A DNA stretch of 47,774 nt from Microcaldota archaeon (GCA_018813505.1 JAHJBM010000003.1:1-47774); one strand, 5' to 3'; counted from the first letter of the stretch, positions 23,753-32,811 are shown. The notes: generated by a model from the letters alone, not told the origin. Numbers and translations: made by a program.

Positions 23753-24262
23753 TTAGTCAGAACCAGGAATTTCTGTATCAAGACCCTCATCAGAGACAGG
23801 CGAATCAGTATCGATTTCGAAAAGATCCGCAATTTCATCATCTGATGGTGTAGAAGTCGAATTGGCCTCATTTGAAACAGTTTCGTCTTCTACTTGTTCA
23901 GTTTCTTCTGATACTTCTGTTTCATCTGTTGGTTCTGTTCCGAGTTCACCTTCAGGAGCTACTTCGGTTTCTTCAGAGGTAGTTTCTTCTTCAGAAGGTT
24001 CTTCGGCTTCAACTGATGAATCATCTTCCGCAGCAGTTTTATTCGTTTCATCAGAAACTATGGTTTCTTCTGGCTCTTCTGTGCTCAAGGATTCATTGTT
24101 ATCTTCTGTTGAGGCTGATGAATCCGAACTTATATTAGTCCCATTTTCATCTGTTGCTTCAAGCACATGATCATCTTCTTGAGGTTCTGCAGATTTGGCT
24201 GCACAACCAAAGAAGATGAATGTTACTGCCAAAAGTAATAACACCAATATCTTTGTATTCAT
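23753..24262 (-). CDS. Acidic Ser/Thr/Glu-rich lipoprotein
   Basis: 169 residues. The signal peptide is 'MNTKILVLLLLAVTFIFFG' followed by the lipobox cysteine of FFGCAAK. The rest is low-complexity Glu/Ser/Thr/Asp (ETEVSEETEQVEDETVSNE), a highly negative surface stalk with several N-x-S/T sites. No fold predicted. Its ATG overlaps the TAA of the upstream gene (TAATG), so it is made together with it. Confidence 0.6.
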   Translation of the reverse strand: MNTKILVLLLLAVTFIFFGCAAKSAEPQEDDHVLEATDENGTNISSDSSASTEDNNESLSTEEPEETIVSDETNKTAAEDDSSVEAEEPSEEETTSEETEVAPEGELGTEPTDETEVSEETEQVEDETVSNEANSTSTPSDDEIADLFEIDTDSPVSDEGLDTEIPGSD

Positions 24263-25170
24263 TATAACACACCATCCAATATCAAGAGTTTTATTGAATT
24301 GAAATCATGGAAAAGTTCTGCTGCATCAATCCAGCACTCTGCATTTTGTGAACTGTATTGAACAGGAGATGAGATCGAACTTGAGTATTCACATTCTTCA
24401 ATAAGAGTTAGAGTATCTACCTCAAGGACATTGCTCTTTTCTAAAATTTCCTCTTTGTTCCTATTGTATCCTGCTTCTATTATAGGCTTTGCATATTCGA
24501 TTGTGGATACCATCTTCTCAAGTCTAAATAATAGTAGTAATCTTGAATGCCTTAGATAAAGTTTACGCACTTCAGTTGGATTCTGACTATCAAATGCAGG
24601 ATCTATATCATCAACAAGACCTTCAGCATGTGTTACTACTGCTTCCATTCCAGATGTATCAGCACCTATTGCATCAAGTTCCTCGATCTGAGTATTTGCA
24701 TAGTCGATTTCATTATTTACATATTGTTTTGATGCATCTCTTTCATTTTCCATAGCCGCGACTCTACAATCTGCAAGATTTTCTTGGAAATGAATTTCAT
24801 TAGTCCTTACACATGCAAAGAATCCTAATGATTTGTTTGCCAGTGCATCGACAACAAGCGCACCCAAGAGATCGAGAGAGTGTTTACTTAATTGCAGACT
24901 ATTAATTCCAAAATCAACTGAGTCATCTTCATCGGCAGCTTCCCGAATATCTGCAAGGTCTGATCTTAGGTCATCCATATAATCAGACGAATCAAAAACA
25001 GATACATTATGCTCAGAAGCACATTCTCCCCTCATAAGAAGCCAATTACCTGCATAGTCCACATTGCAAACCATATAATCATATCTTGCATCAAGCATAT
25101 CAGTTGTTGCATCATTCGTCCATGCAAAAGATAAGCTTGCTAAAATCAGTAAAGCAATAATATATTTCAT
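24262..25170 (-). CDS. Exported helical protein with paired cysteines
   Basis: 302 residues. The signal peptide MKYIIALLILASLSFA is cut before WTNDATTD. The mature part is mostly helical and acidic, with long helices (for example 'NNEIDYANTQIEELDAIGAD') and six cysteines placed as if in disulfides (MVCNVDY/RGECASE, FFACVRT/LADCRVA, IEECEYS/NAECWID). No family recognised. It forms a coupled pair with the acidic lipoprotein behind it. Possibly a surface complex. Confidence 0.55.
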   Translation of the reverse strand: MKYIIALLILASLSFAWTNDATTDMLDARYDYMVCNVDYAGNWLLMRGECASEHNVSVFDSSDYMDDLRSDLADIREAADEDDSVDFGINSLQLSKHSLDLLGALVVDALANKSLGFFACVRTNEIHFQENLADCRVAAMENERDASKQYVNNEIDYANTQIEELDAIGADTSGMEAVVTHAEGLVDDIDPAFDSQNPTEVRKLYLRHSRLLLLFRLEKMVSTIEYAKPIIEAGYNRNKEEILEKSNVLEVDTLTLIEECEYSSSISSPVQYSSQNAECWIDAAELFHDFNSIKLLILDGVL

Positions 25171-25283
25171 AGAATCACTAATGGAATTGAACGTAGTACT
25201 TTTAAAAGATTATGAGGTAGAGTGTTTATTTGTGGAAACTAGAGTATTTTTAAATGGTTTTATTTAGGTAATATATTAGATAT

Positions 25284-26030
25284 ATGGTTAGGGATATTAT
25301 GGAACCAGAATGGGTAACTAAAAAAGATGATAATTCAATTCTATTCGAGGTTAGTATTAACCATCCGTGCTGGTTTTGTGATGTTACTGAAAAAAATCGA
25401 GATGCAATATTGATTTCAACAATGTCTTCAATCCACGAAGACAGCATAACAAATATTGTACAATTGACATCCTCAACACCAGAAAAGGACATTGAATTTA
25501 TAAGAAATCATAAATTAGTGAAAAAGGTGGATGTGCTTCTACTCAATATCAATGGTGCTTTGCTAAAAGTAATTTCAAGTTACAAGGCAATGACCTACAA
25601 TATATTGCATCAAACAGATGTAATGCTTTTAGAATCACCAACAACGGCAGACGGTAATGATTCTGAGATATTATTAGCTAAATCACACAAATCAATGAAT
25701 GAACTTTTAAGTAGATGGAAAGAACAGGAAGGATATGAAGTTAGATTAAAAAAGAAAAAACATTTCAAAACGGATGATGCAAATGGATATGGTGTTTTTA
25801 GCAAAAGTGGATTTTTTGATCTTAAATCTGCAAAGGAATTGCTAAGTGGTAAACAACTTGATATATTTAGACTCGCTGGCGATTATGGATATTACGAAAT
25901 GCCAAAAAGAATTACAATAGAAGAACTTGCGGAAAAAGTTGATCTCGCCCCATCAACTGTTGCTGAGCATCTGAGGAAAGCAGAAATGAAATTGTTACCA
26001 GTTCTTAGTAAAGTTTTGAGAAAAATATAG
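25284..26030 (+). CDS. HTH_10 (bacterio-opsin activator type) transcription regulator
   Basis: 248 residues. The C-terminal ~55 residues form the HTH_10 domain: 'LDIFRLAGDYGYYEMPKRIT', then 'EELAEKVDLAPSTVAEHLRK', the typical RITIEELAEKVDLAPST...HLRKAE ending. The N-terminal part (1-~180) starts with a PCWFCDVTEK CxxC and looks like a small ligand or metal sensor domain. It stands directly before the tandem Cys/Asn module genes and may control them through the inverted repeat at 26090. ATG 25284 or the ATG at 25299 could start it. Confidence 0.8.
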   Translation: MVRDIMEPEWVTKKDDNSILFEVSINHPCWFCDVTEKNRDAILISTMSSIHEDSITNIVQLTSSTPEKDIEFIRNHKLVKKVDVLLLNINGALLKVISSYKAMTYNILHQTDVMLLESPTTADGNDSEILLAKSHKSMNELLSRWKEQEGYEVRLKKKKHFKTDDANGYGVFSKSGFFDLKSAKELLSGKQLDIFRLAGDYGYYEMPKRITIEELAEKVDLAPSTVAEHLRKAEMKLLPVLSKVLRKI

Positions 26031-26144
26031 TTCATAAAACAAAAACAGAACTCAGATCAAAACTCGAAATTGCACATTGAAAACATGATTACCGCTCTAT
26101 AGCGGTATTAATGATATATAGACGAAAATGAATAACTCTTAAAT
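26031..26144 (+). promoter_or_regulatory. Promoter with inverted repeat before the Cys/Asn module cluster
   Basis: TACCGCT (26090-26096) and AGCGGTA (26101-26107) form a perfect 7-bp inverted repeat with a CTAT spacer. It is immediately followed by a TATA-like GATATATAG (~26113-26121), about 26 bases before the leaderless ATG at 26145. The position, overlapping the usual BRE/upstream area, is that of an operator. A similar repeat is at 32796. Confidence 0.55.
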
Positions 26145-26924
26145 ATGGAGCGCGAGCCATACAATATTCTTAATAAAGGTTGGAAAACAACATGTAAAAT
26201 TCTTTTCGGAGAGGAACTAGGTGAGTTGCAAGAGTACGACCAGTATTTGAAAGAAGCGATGGTTGGTAAGGCAGTGAAATCGGATTTTTCCGGAAAGGAG
26301 TTGTGGGTTGCATCTGAACAGTATTGTAACGATGCAAAATTTTTTGATTATGCTAACGAATTAGAACTCGCTTCAAAAGAACTATCAAAACCAATTAATG
26401 TAAATAAGATAAAAGATATTGATTCATTGGTTAATGAATTACAAGAGAAGATAATATATTGTGGAAACAAAACCCTTGGAAACTCTAAATATGTTGAGTA
26501 TTCTGATGACATAACTGATAGTGTATATATACTGAATTCTGCCAACATTGTGCGCAGCAAGTATATGGCATATTGCTATTTGATTTATGATGGTGAATCA
26601 AATTTTGCAGTGACAACAAGTGGAGAAAGTACGAATTGTATCAGGTGTTTTTACAATAACAGTTTAAGACGTTGTTTTGAGATCGTATCATCAGTGGCCC
26701 TTTCAGATTGCTATTTTTGTTTTAATATAATGAACTCTGGAAATTGCATGTTTTCATTCAACCTTAGAGCAAAACAGAACGTGATTGGAAATGTTCAGCT
26801 TAGTAAGGATCAATACAATGAATTGAAAAACAAATTACTTGGTGAAATGATTGATGAACTGAAAACAAAGAAACGACTCGGATTTTCTATAGTAGATATT
26901 CTCAATGGGTGGAAACATGATTGA
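26145..26924 (+). CDS. Cys/Asn-module protein A (first of four tandem modules)
   Basis: 259 residues, one module. It starts with a helical part 'NILNKGWKTTCKILFGEELG' and ELQEYDQYLKE, then a linker SDFSGKELWV. From ~105 a repeated coil pattern follows, 'YCGNKTLGNSKYVEYSDDIT' with later NCIRCFYN, SDCYFCFN and MFSFN. It ends with 'VIGNVQLSKDQYNELKNKLL' and a helical tail. The coils of ~16-18 residues suggest a beta-helix; Cys pairs may hold zinc. No signal peptide, so probably cytoplasmic. It recalls a Cys-rich family of CPR bacteria (..GLRNKQYCIFNKQYTKEEY..) that I know only by pattern. Function unknown. Confidence 0.6.
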   Translation: MEREPYNILNKGWKTTCKILFGEELGELQEYDQYLKEAMVGKAVKSDFSGKELWVASEQYCNDAKFFDYANELELASKELSKPINVNKIKDIDSLVNELQEKIIYCGNKTLGNSKYVEYSDDITDSVYILNSANIVRSKYMAYCYLIYDGESNFAVTTSGESTNCIRCFYNNSLRRCFEIVSSVALSDCYFCFNIMNSGNCMFSFNLRAKQNVIGNVQLSKDQYNELKNKLLGEMIDELKTKKRLGFSIVDILNGWKHD

Positions 26925-27693
26925 AGAATTAGAAAAAGAATTTTCCAATACCACTAAACTATTACTTGGTGCTGAACTTAAAGGACTTGAAGAGTATGGG
27001 GAATGGATTGGTAAACGAGTCCCGATACCAGAGAGAACAACATCAGCAATTAGTGGCAACGATGTTTGGATACCTACGTGCCCAATATATCTGAAAAAAA
27101 GATTTTATAATGCAAGGTCAATATCGCTTGATGAGATGGAAAAATTACCAAAAACTCATTTTAACGCAGATGAAATCAAAAATAGCACAATAAAGGATAT
27201 GATAAACAAATTCATCGAACCAGTAAATTATTATTGTGGAAATTTTAGACATTGGACATATGCTAACGTAGAAAAATGCAGTGGCGCTGGAGATGGAAGG
27301 AATATCATGTACGGAGATGACACCTATAGAGGAGTGAAAAATATTTCACATGGTTGGTATGTGTTATTTTCTCAAAATGCATTTGGATGTTATGGAGTAA
27401 TGAATTCAAGTTTCCTGATCCATGCATATAATTCTACTAAGATCACGCGTTGTTTTGAAGTTGATGGGTGTAAGAGTTCAAGTGGACTGGTGTTTTGTTA
27501 TAACTGCGAAAACGTTCAGGATTCTATGTTTTGTTTTAATACGAAAAATCTCAGATATGCCATTGGGAATACTGTTATTGGTGCTGAGGAATACAAACGA
27601 ATCAGATCAATGGTTTTGAATGAAATCGTAAATGATTTACAGGAAAAAAAATCTTATGAACGTGATATTTTCAACATAAGGTATATGGGTTAG
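26917..27693 (+). CDS. Cys/Asn-module protein B
   Basis: 258 residues from ATG 26917 (GGGTGG upstream), overlapping gene A by eight bases; an ATG at 26905 is possible. Same architecture as A: 'TKLLLGAELKGLEEYGEWIG' start, YYCGNFRHW at the module core, 'GLVFCYNCENVQDSMFCFNT' and 'KNLRYAIGNTVIGAEEYKRI' near the end. The stretch CENVQDSMFCFN is nearly identical to the last module of protein C, so these two are the closest relatives. Likely co-translated and perhaps part of one complex. Confidence 0.6.
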   Translation: MIEELEKEFSNTTKLLLGAELKGLEEYGEWIGKRVPIPERTTSAISGNDVWIPTCPIYLKKRFYNARSISLDEMEKLPKTHFNADEIKNSTIKDMINKFIEPVNYYCGNFRHWTYANVEKCSGAGDGRNIMYGDDTYRGVKNISHGWYVLFSQNAFGCYGVMNSSFLIHAYNSTKITRCFEVDGCKSSSGLVFCYNCENVQDSMFCFNTKNLRYAIGNTVIGAEEYKRIRSMVLNEIVNDLQEKKSYERDIFNIRYMG

Positions 27694-29265
27694 ATGTCAA
27701 TGGATGCTACATATGAGACGTTAGATAAAGTTTGGAAAATAACCTGCAAAACGCTTTTAGGAGATGAGATTGGAGAGCTTAAACAGTATGACAAATGGCT
27801 TAGTGAATACGTAGAACCAGTTAAACAGAAAAAATCCACAGTATCAGGTAAAAATGTTTATTTTGCGGTCCCATATTATTGTGAAGATGGGAAATTTGTA
27901 TCATTAGACGAAATAGATTTCAATAAAAGATTTAGTCCACTTGACATCAACGAAATAAAAGATATTGATTCCATTGCAGATGCGTTCAGAGAGAGATTTC
28001 AGTATTGTGGAAATGTAGTACTTGGAAATTCGAAAAATATCGGAGAAAGTTCAAACATCCAGAATTCACATTATGTTTACAAATCAGATTATGTCTATGG
28101 TTGTGAATATGTTGCTTATTCTTCACACGTCAAAAATTGCAAGTACGTATTTACTACCAATAGTGATTGTGGATCTGATTTTCTTATAAGATGTCTTGAG
28201 GGATTTAACGGACATAGATCATTTGAAACATGGACTTGTTTTAACTGTAGCGATTGTTATTGTAGTTTTGGAGCAAGAGGATCACAAAATGTGATGTTTT
28301 CTTTTAATACAGATACAAAAAGTTTTGTTATTGGAAACCTAGAGTTAGGTAAAGACAAGTTTTTACAAATCAAAAACAAATTAGTGGAACAAATAAGAGA
28401 CGAATTAGAGGATAAGAAATACTTGCCTTCAGTAATTGATATGGCAACTGAACCAGGAAAAAAAGCAAGGATTGAACTGGATTTCGAAAACTGCGACGAA
28501 AAAAAGAACTTAGAAACCATAGAAAACGTATTTAGAAAAACATCAAAAACGATTCTTGGAAAGGAATTAACAGATCTTGACAGATATGACAGATGGCTGA
28601 CAAAACACATACCCCCAGTTCAAAAAGCAAAATCATGTGTAAGCAACAGCACTTTATTCAAAAGCAGCAATTATCCTCTTTCAGTATTGCCAGGAGATAG
28701 GTTGGTAAAGGAACATGAAGCAAGAAAAATTGCTACAATTACAAAACTAGATGAAACTGACCTGGAATCCTTTGAAAGTATAAAAAGTTCGCTTTGGAAA
28801 ATAGCTTTTTTCATATCAGAATTCAGGCTAGGTGAAAACAACAATGTCTTTGAAAGCGCCCTATCAAACAGTTCTGTAAACTGTTGCCGCGGCTGTGTTT
28901 ATAATGACAGCAAGAACTCTGCATACTGTTTTTGGCCAAGGAATTCCGAATATATGTTTGGAAGTCAATTAACCGTTGAATCAAGTTTGGGCATAAAATG
29001 TTATAATTCACTAAAACTCTCAAGAGGATTTGAAGTTGATAGCTGCAGTAATTGTTCGGATATTTACTATTCACATAACTGCGAAAACGTGCAAGATTCC
29101 ATGTTTTGTTTTAATGTGAAGAATATGAGACATGGAATAGGAAATGCAGTTTATGCTCTGGATAAATACAAACAAACGAAAACGGCCATACTTGAACAAA
29201 TAATAAACGAATTAGAAGATAAAAAAGATTTGAAATGGGATATATTTAACATTGGATGTGAATAA
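27694..29265 (+). CDS. Cys/Asn-module protein C (two fused modules)
   Basis: 523 residues, exactly two modules. Module 1 (1-~250): 'TCKTLLGDEIGELKQYDKWL', YCGNVVLGNSKNIGESS, 'SSHVKNCKYVFTTNSDCGSD', IGNLELGKDKF. Module 2 (~270-523): 'TSKTILGKELTDLDRYDRWL', SNSSVNCCRGCVYNDSKN, 'CENVQDSMFCFNVKNMRHGI', GNAVYALDKYKQTK. Module 1 resembles A and module 2 resembles B, so C looks like a fused A-B copy. The ATG directly follows the stop of B. No membrane segments. Function unknown. Confidence 0.6.
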   Translation: MSMDATYETLDKVWKITCKTLLGDEIGELKQYDKWLSEYVEPVKQKKSTVSGKNVYFAVPYYCEDGKFVSLDEIDFNKRFSPLDINEIKDIDSIADAFRERFQYCGNVVLGNSKNIGESSNIQNSHYVYKSDYVYGCEYVAYSSHVKNCKYVFTTNSDCGSDFLIRCLEGFNGHRSFETWTCFNCSDCYCSFGARGSQNVMFSFNTDTKSFVIGNLELGKDKFLQIKNKLVEQIRDELEDKKYLPSVIDMATEPGKKARIELDFENCDEKKNLETIENVFRKTSKTILGKELTDLDRYDRWLTKHIPPVQKAKSCVSNSTLFKSSNYPLSVLPGDRLVKEHEARKIATITKLDETDLESFESIKSSLWKIAFFISEFRLGENNNVFESALSNSSVNCCRGCVYNDSKNSAYCFWPRNSEYMFGSQLTVESSLGIKCYNSLKLSRGFEVDSCSNCSDIYYSHNCENVQDSMFCFNVKNMRHGIGNAVYALDKYKQTKTAILEQIINELEDKKDLKWDIFNIGCE

Positions 29266-29270
29266 CCCAC

Positions 29271-29303
29271 AATGTTCCATAAAAGAACATTTAAAAACAT
29301 AAA
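29271..29303 (+). promoter_or_regulatory. Promoter of the first PLP/EF-hand gene, with inverted repeat
   Basis: AATGTTC (29271-29277) and GAACATT (29285-29291) are inverted with a 7-base spacer. TTTAAAAA (29290-29297) is the TATA element, about 35 bases before the ATG. Bases 29277-29303 recur at 32849-32875 with only two differences, so a promoter segment was duplicated together with the gene. Confidence 0.5.
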
Positions 29304-29328
29304 CCAGCAATGTAAATACTGAACAACG

Positions 29329-30801
29329 ATGAAACAAATAAGAAAAGAAAGACCAGCATATTTAGGCCTAAGGATAGGGGAAACCCCATGTTTGCGTCAC
29401 AATCGCCTTAGTTCACTAGAAACAAGGATTATAATAAAAGACGAATCAGAAAATGAAGCCAGTGGAACCGCTAAAGATAGAAAGATGCGTGCAGTAATAG
29501 AAAGATACAGACATAGTGACAATGTAGTGTTGGTACAGATTACTGCAGGAAATGCAGGTTTGAGTCTTTTAGAACTTGTAAAAAGATTCCGGGAAAAATA
29601 CCCTGAAAAAGACTGGAAAGTAGTGAATATTATTTCTTCAAAAATGGATGAAAAAATAAAGGCTAAATTCAGAGAATATGATGAAGAATATTCTACTCTT
29701 GTTGAACATGACAGCAAACAATTGATAACAGATAAAGAGATGATGGAATTTGCAGAATCAGCAGCTCCAAATGAACATTATGAGATCATACAAGTCGAGT
29801 CACACGAACACATTAAATTAGAAGAAGGTTATTGGAAGATATGGCAGGAAATAGTTGATGCTGATATAAGACCAGATTATGTATTCTTACCTGCCGGAAG
29901 TGGGGAGACATTACTTGCCATAGTGACTGCTGCACTTAATTGGACAGAAGAGCATGGAGAGAAGCTCCCAATATTTGTCGGAATGTGTTTACCAGACAGT
30001 CCACTTTTATTAAACCAGGAATTTGTAGAAAATGATGATGATAGCCCAAACAAGATTAGAACGCCACATAGTCCATTTTTAGGTGAAGTAAAAAGATTAG
30101 AAAGAGAGAAAATATTGCATCTTGTAGGAGTGGATGATTTAGAGATTGGACAGAAACTTATGCAACTAACAGACTTGCGAATAAACGTAGAACGAGCATC
30201 TGCAACTGCATTTTGTGGACCAGATAAATTCAGATTAGAAGGAAAAGAAGTAGTTATAATCAATACAGGAAAGGGGAAATATAGTGGTGATGAAGAGAAA
30301 AGATTTGTGAGGAGAAAAATCAGGAGATTGGCTACTTTTCTTACTGCAGTTGTCTTGAGCGTAATAAGTCTAATAACATTTGGTGCTACCACAACATGTA
30401 CAATGAGGAATGGAGTTGCCACAGTGCATAATACTTTGTTAGGTTCTTATGCATTTGGGGTTCTGGAAACAAGTTATGAACAAAGGAGGGCATACCTAGC
30501 ATTAGCTAAAGTAGAGGAAAGTGCAGATTTAGATAAGGATGGGAGAATTGAAACAAACGAGATTGGAGATATTTGCAAAGTTCTTCAGACAGAAAGGAAC
30601 AAAGAATGTAGAACCAAAGCGCAGGAAGGATCATTGACATTAGTTGATTTTAGAATTGATGAACTCGACTGTTATCACAGAATACGGGAAACCCCACCAA
30701 TGATTGGGCAATTTAGTATGGTAAATGAATCAAATAATGCACAATGTATGGGCATTTTACATGATAGTGAGCCAACGATAAGAGAGATACTAAATGAATA
30801 G
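29329..30801 (+). CDS. Membrane-anchored PLP fold-type-II enzyme homologue with EF-hand segment (paralogue 1)
   Basis: 490 residues. Residues 1-~320 look like cysteine synthase/threonine dehydratase-type PLP enzymes: GETPCLRHNRLS, IIKDESEN, the Schiff-base lysine position in GTAKDRK (K49), the ITAGNAG loop (71-77), and a Gly-rich phosphate loop LPAGSGETLL (187-196). Basic VRRKIRR then precedes one helix (~334-352), so the enzyme part should be cytoplasmic. The outer ~135 residues contain a canonical EF-hand loop DLDKDGRIETNE (400-411) and two cysteines (416, 427). The reaction is unknown. I know of no described family with this order. Confidence 0.65.
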   Translation: MKQIRKERPAYLGLRIGETPCLRHNRLSSLETRIIIKDESENEASGTAKDRKMRAVIERYRHSDNVVLVQITAGNAGLSLLELVKRFREKYPEKDWKVVNIISSKMDEKIKAKFREYDEEYSTLVEHDSKQLITDKEMMEFAESAAPNEHYEIIQVESHEHIKLEEGYWKIWQEIVDADIRPDYVFLPAGSGETLLAIVTAALNWTEEHGEKLPIFVGMCLPDSPLLLNQEFVENDDDSPNKIRTPHSPFLGEVKRLEREKILHLVGVDDLEIGQKLMQLTDLRINVERASATAFCGPDKFRLEGKEVVIINTGKGKYSGDEEKRFVRRKIRRLATFLTAVVLSVISLITFGATTTCTMRNGVATVHNTLLGSYAFGVLETSYEQRRAYLALAKVEESADLDKDGRIETNEIGDICKVLQTERNKECRTKAQEGSLTLVDFRIDELDCYHRIRETPPMIGQFSMVNESNNAQCMGILHDSEPTIREILNE

Positions 30802-30806
30802 TGAAA

Positions 30807-30926
30807 CTAATCCTTATTAATCCCTCTTCTTCTTAGGGTTCGTTTTTCCTTTTTTAATATAAGATCTCCGTTTTTAGCTATTCCATGCACAACAGGAACA
30901 CCACTGGCAGAATAAGAAGTTTCATC
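30807..30926 (-). other. In-frame 39-codon open extension after the ATPase stop codon
   Basis: Directly after the TAA (30927-30929) that ends the HerA-like gene, the same frame stays open for 39 codons to a TAG at 30807-30809. The peptide looks coding: SASGVPVVHGIAKNGD and LILKKEKRTLRRRG. It ends six bases before the end of the convergent neighbour, filling the gap neatly. It may be a C terminus cut off by a recent stop mutation, a readthrough product or chance. There is no ATG at its start. Confidence 0.4.
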
Positions 30927-32747
30927 TTATGAATTTTCTTCAGCGATAGGTTCTGGAAGTTCGGGCTTCGCAATCTTCTCTACAGAAGAAGAACCAGACT
31001 CGCCATTCGAATCATCAGATGAATCCGATGAATAAATAGGAATTTGAGGATTTGTAGCTTCACCTAACCCCCACCGTGCCATATCAACGATCTTTAATTT
31101 CATTGGAAGTAGATATTTTGTACCGTCAAAAAGCCTCACAATACACTCCCTTTGATGCAAACGAACAAACATCTCTTTCTTTGATTCCTCCAATTCTGTC
31201 TGACCTCTGCTTTTCTTGAAATATTCCTCGACTTTAATTTCCATTATCGAACTAAGCATAGCTGCATCCTGTTTGTTTACTTTGAAGGCGATAATATTTC
31301 TAGTATTTGAAACAATACTATCAAGCACTTCTTTACTCAGCTGACCAAGATATTGGCATGATAGATAAGCAAATAGATTGAATTTTCTTGTTTCTGAAAG
31401 GATATCTCTAGTTACTCTTGTTTCAACTCGGGGAAATTCATCCACAACCAACACTGTCGGTTTATCCATCAGTTTTTCAGTGATGGCAAGGATATACATC
31501 TGGTTTATGATTGCGCCTGCAAGAAAACTGATCATTCGCCTTCCAAAGAAGTGTGGATTGAATGATACCACAGTTATGCGATTATTTTTTATCGATTCGA
31601 GCAGATTTTCTCGTTTCTTTTCTTTTCCAAGATAAAGCTCATATTCACCAATAAAATTTAGGATTGGTAGAATCGCATTATTGAAATGATGAATGTAGAT
31701 ATCATTGTATTCTTCATCAAAAAATCGTTTGACTTCGGAATTGTCAGACATACTTACAAATTCTGCTTTGACAGCTGAATCGGTCAGAAGTTTGCTTATG
31801 TTTGCCAATTCGAGCTTGTCGATCGAAACCAGGAGATGTATTGTATAGAAAAGAACCCGTTCTGAATATTTGTTTTCCTGCCCGATACTTGAGGAGATCA
31901 ATTGCGAAATAAGCTGAGTGAGCATCGGTGATTTTTCTTGTCCTACGTCAAGAGGTTCAATGTAGTTATCTATGAAATTTATAACTTTTGAACCTTTCAG
32001 GATTTTGCCAAATTCACCATGCGGATCGATTACAATGGTTCTGGTAGTATCTTTATGTTTTGCTTCAAGCGCTTTTAGAAGTACAGCAAGAGCTTTGCTT
32101 TTACCTGCACCCGAAGTACCAACGATTAGAGTGTGTTGAAGGGAATCGTAGTTATCCACACCCAAACTCATCCCAGTTTCTTCAAAAACAGGAAATTTTG
32201 AACTCATGTGCATTGTTTTTGGCAATGGTTCCAATAGCTCGATATAGATGGACGGATTTTTTTCAAGATCAAATCTAAGAAACTCTGTGGGCTTGCGTAC
32301 GATTACAACTCCCTTTTTCCCATGTGCATTGGTAATTGTTCCGATTGTTATGAATTTACCCAAGATCTTGCTTACGTTCAAGGAGATCTCTTCGATATCA
32401 GCTTTAAGTATGAAATCAAGAACATCATGCCTTGAACCGTTGATCAGGAAAAAACTTGGAAATGGAAAAAACGAGCCAGGAATTTTTTGTATTGTGGTTG
32501 TTTCGCATAAACGGAATGGGAATATTAATGCTGAGAGATTTTTAAGGCATGATTTTTCCCGAATGTATAATTTGACAGTATTCTCTTTTCTCCTTAAAAT
32601 GAAATTAATTGGATTGATGGAGAAGATATCTGAAAAGGCAATGAACCCCAAAAGAGGGAATTTTGCCTTAACGATAAGATTGAAGAGATTCGCTACATCT
32701 AACATTTCCACCTTTGGTGAATAAAGGTGCATTTCCCGAACTTCCAT
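30927..32747 (-). CDS. HerA/VirB4-type P-loop ATPase
   Basis: 606 residues. Walker A is LIVGTSGAGKSKAL (around residue 210-223) and Walker B is PTVLVVDEFPRVETR; 'TIVIDPHGEFGKIL' and 'LFAYLSCQYLGQLSKEVLDS' are further signatures of the HerA/FtsK/VirB4 superfamily (DUF87-like). The ~190-residue N-terminal part is poorly conserved, and the C-terminal tail is Ser/Glu-rich. Such hexameric motors pump DNA or proteins through membranes. No nuclease (NurA) or Mre11 is nearby, which speaks for a secretion, conjugation or surface role rather than DNA repair. It divides the PLP/EF-hand paralogues and is convergent with the first. Confidence 0.8.
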   Translation of the reverse strand: MEVREMHLYSPKVEMLDVANLFNLIVKAKFPLLGFIAFSDIFSINPINFILRRKENTVKLYIREKSCLKNLSALIFPFRLCETTTIQKIPGSFFPFPSFFLINGSRHDVLDFILKADIEEISLNVSKILGKFITIGTITNAHGKKGVVIVRKPTEFLRFDLEKNPSIYIELLEPLPKTMHMSSKFPVFEETGMSLGVDNYDSLQHTLIVGTSGAGKSKALAVLLKALEAKHKDTTRTIVIDPHGEFGKILKGSKVINFIDNYIEPLDVGQEKSPMLTQLISQLISSSIGQENKYSERVLFYTIHLLVSIDKLELANISKLLTDSAVKAEFVSMSDNSEVKRFFDEEYNDIYIHHFNNAILPILNFIGEYELYLGKEKKRENLLESIKNNRITVVSFNPHFFGRRMISFLAGAIINQMYILAITEKLMDKPTVLVVDEFPRVETRVTRDILSETRKFNLFAYLSCQYLGQLSKEVLDSIVSNTRNIIAFKVNKQDAAMLSSIMEIKVEEYFKKSRGQTELEESKKEMFVRLHQRECIVRLFDGTKYLLPMKLKIVDMARWGLGEATNPQIPIYSSDSSDDSNGESGSSSVEKIAKPELPEPIAEENS

Positions 32748-32778
32748 TTAAATACACTAGAAACTATTTACTACAACC

Positions 32779-32811
32779 TTGTATATATGATTAGAGCCGT
32801 TCCAGAACGGC
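32779..32811. promoter_or_regulatory. Divergent promoter region with inverted repeat (ATPase / PLP paralogue 2)
   Basis: GCCGTT (32796-32801) and AACGGC (32806-32811) form a perfect 6-bp inverted repeat around CCAG. It lies next to a TATA-like TATATA (32781-32788) serving the ATPase on the minus strand. The half-sites CCGTT/AACGG match those at 26090 (CCGCT/AGCGG) with the same 4-base spacer, so the same regulator may bind both. Confidence 0.5.
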
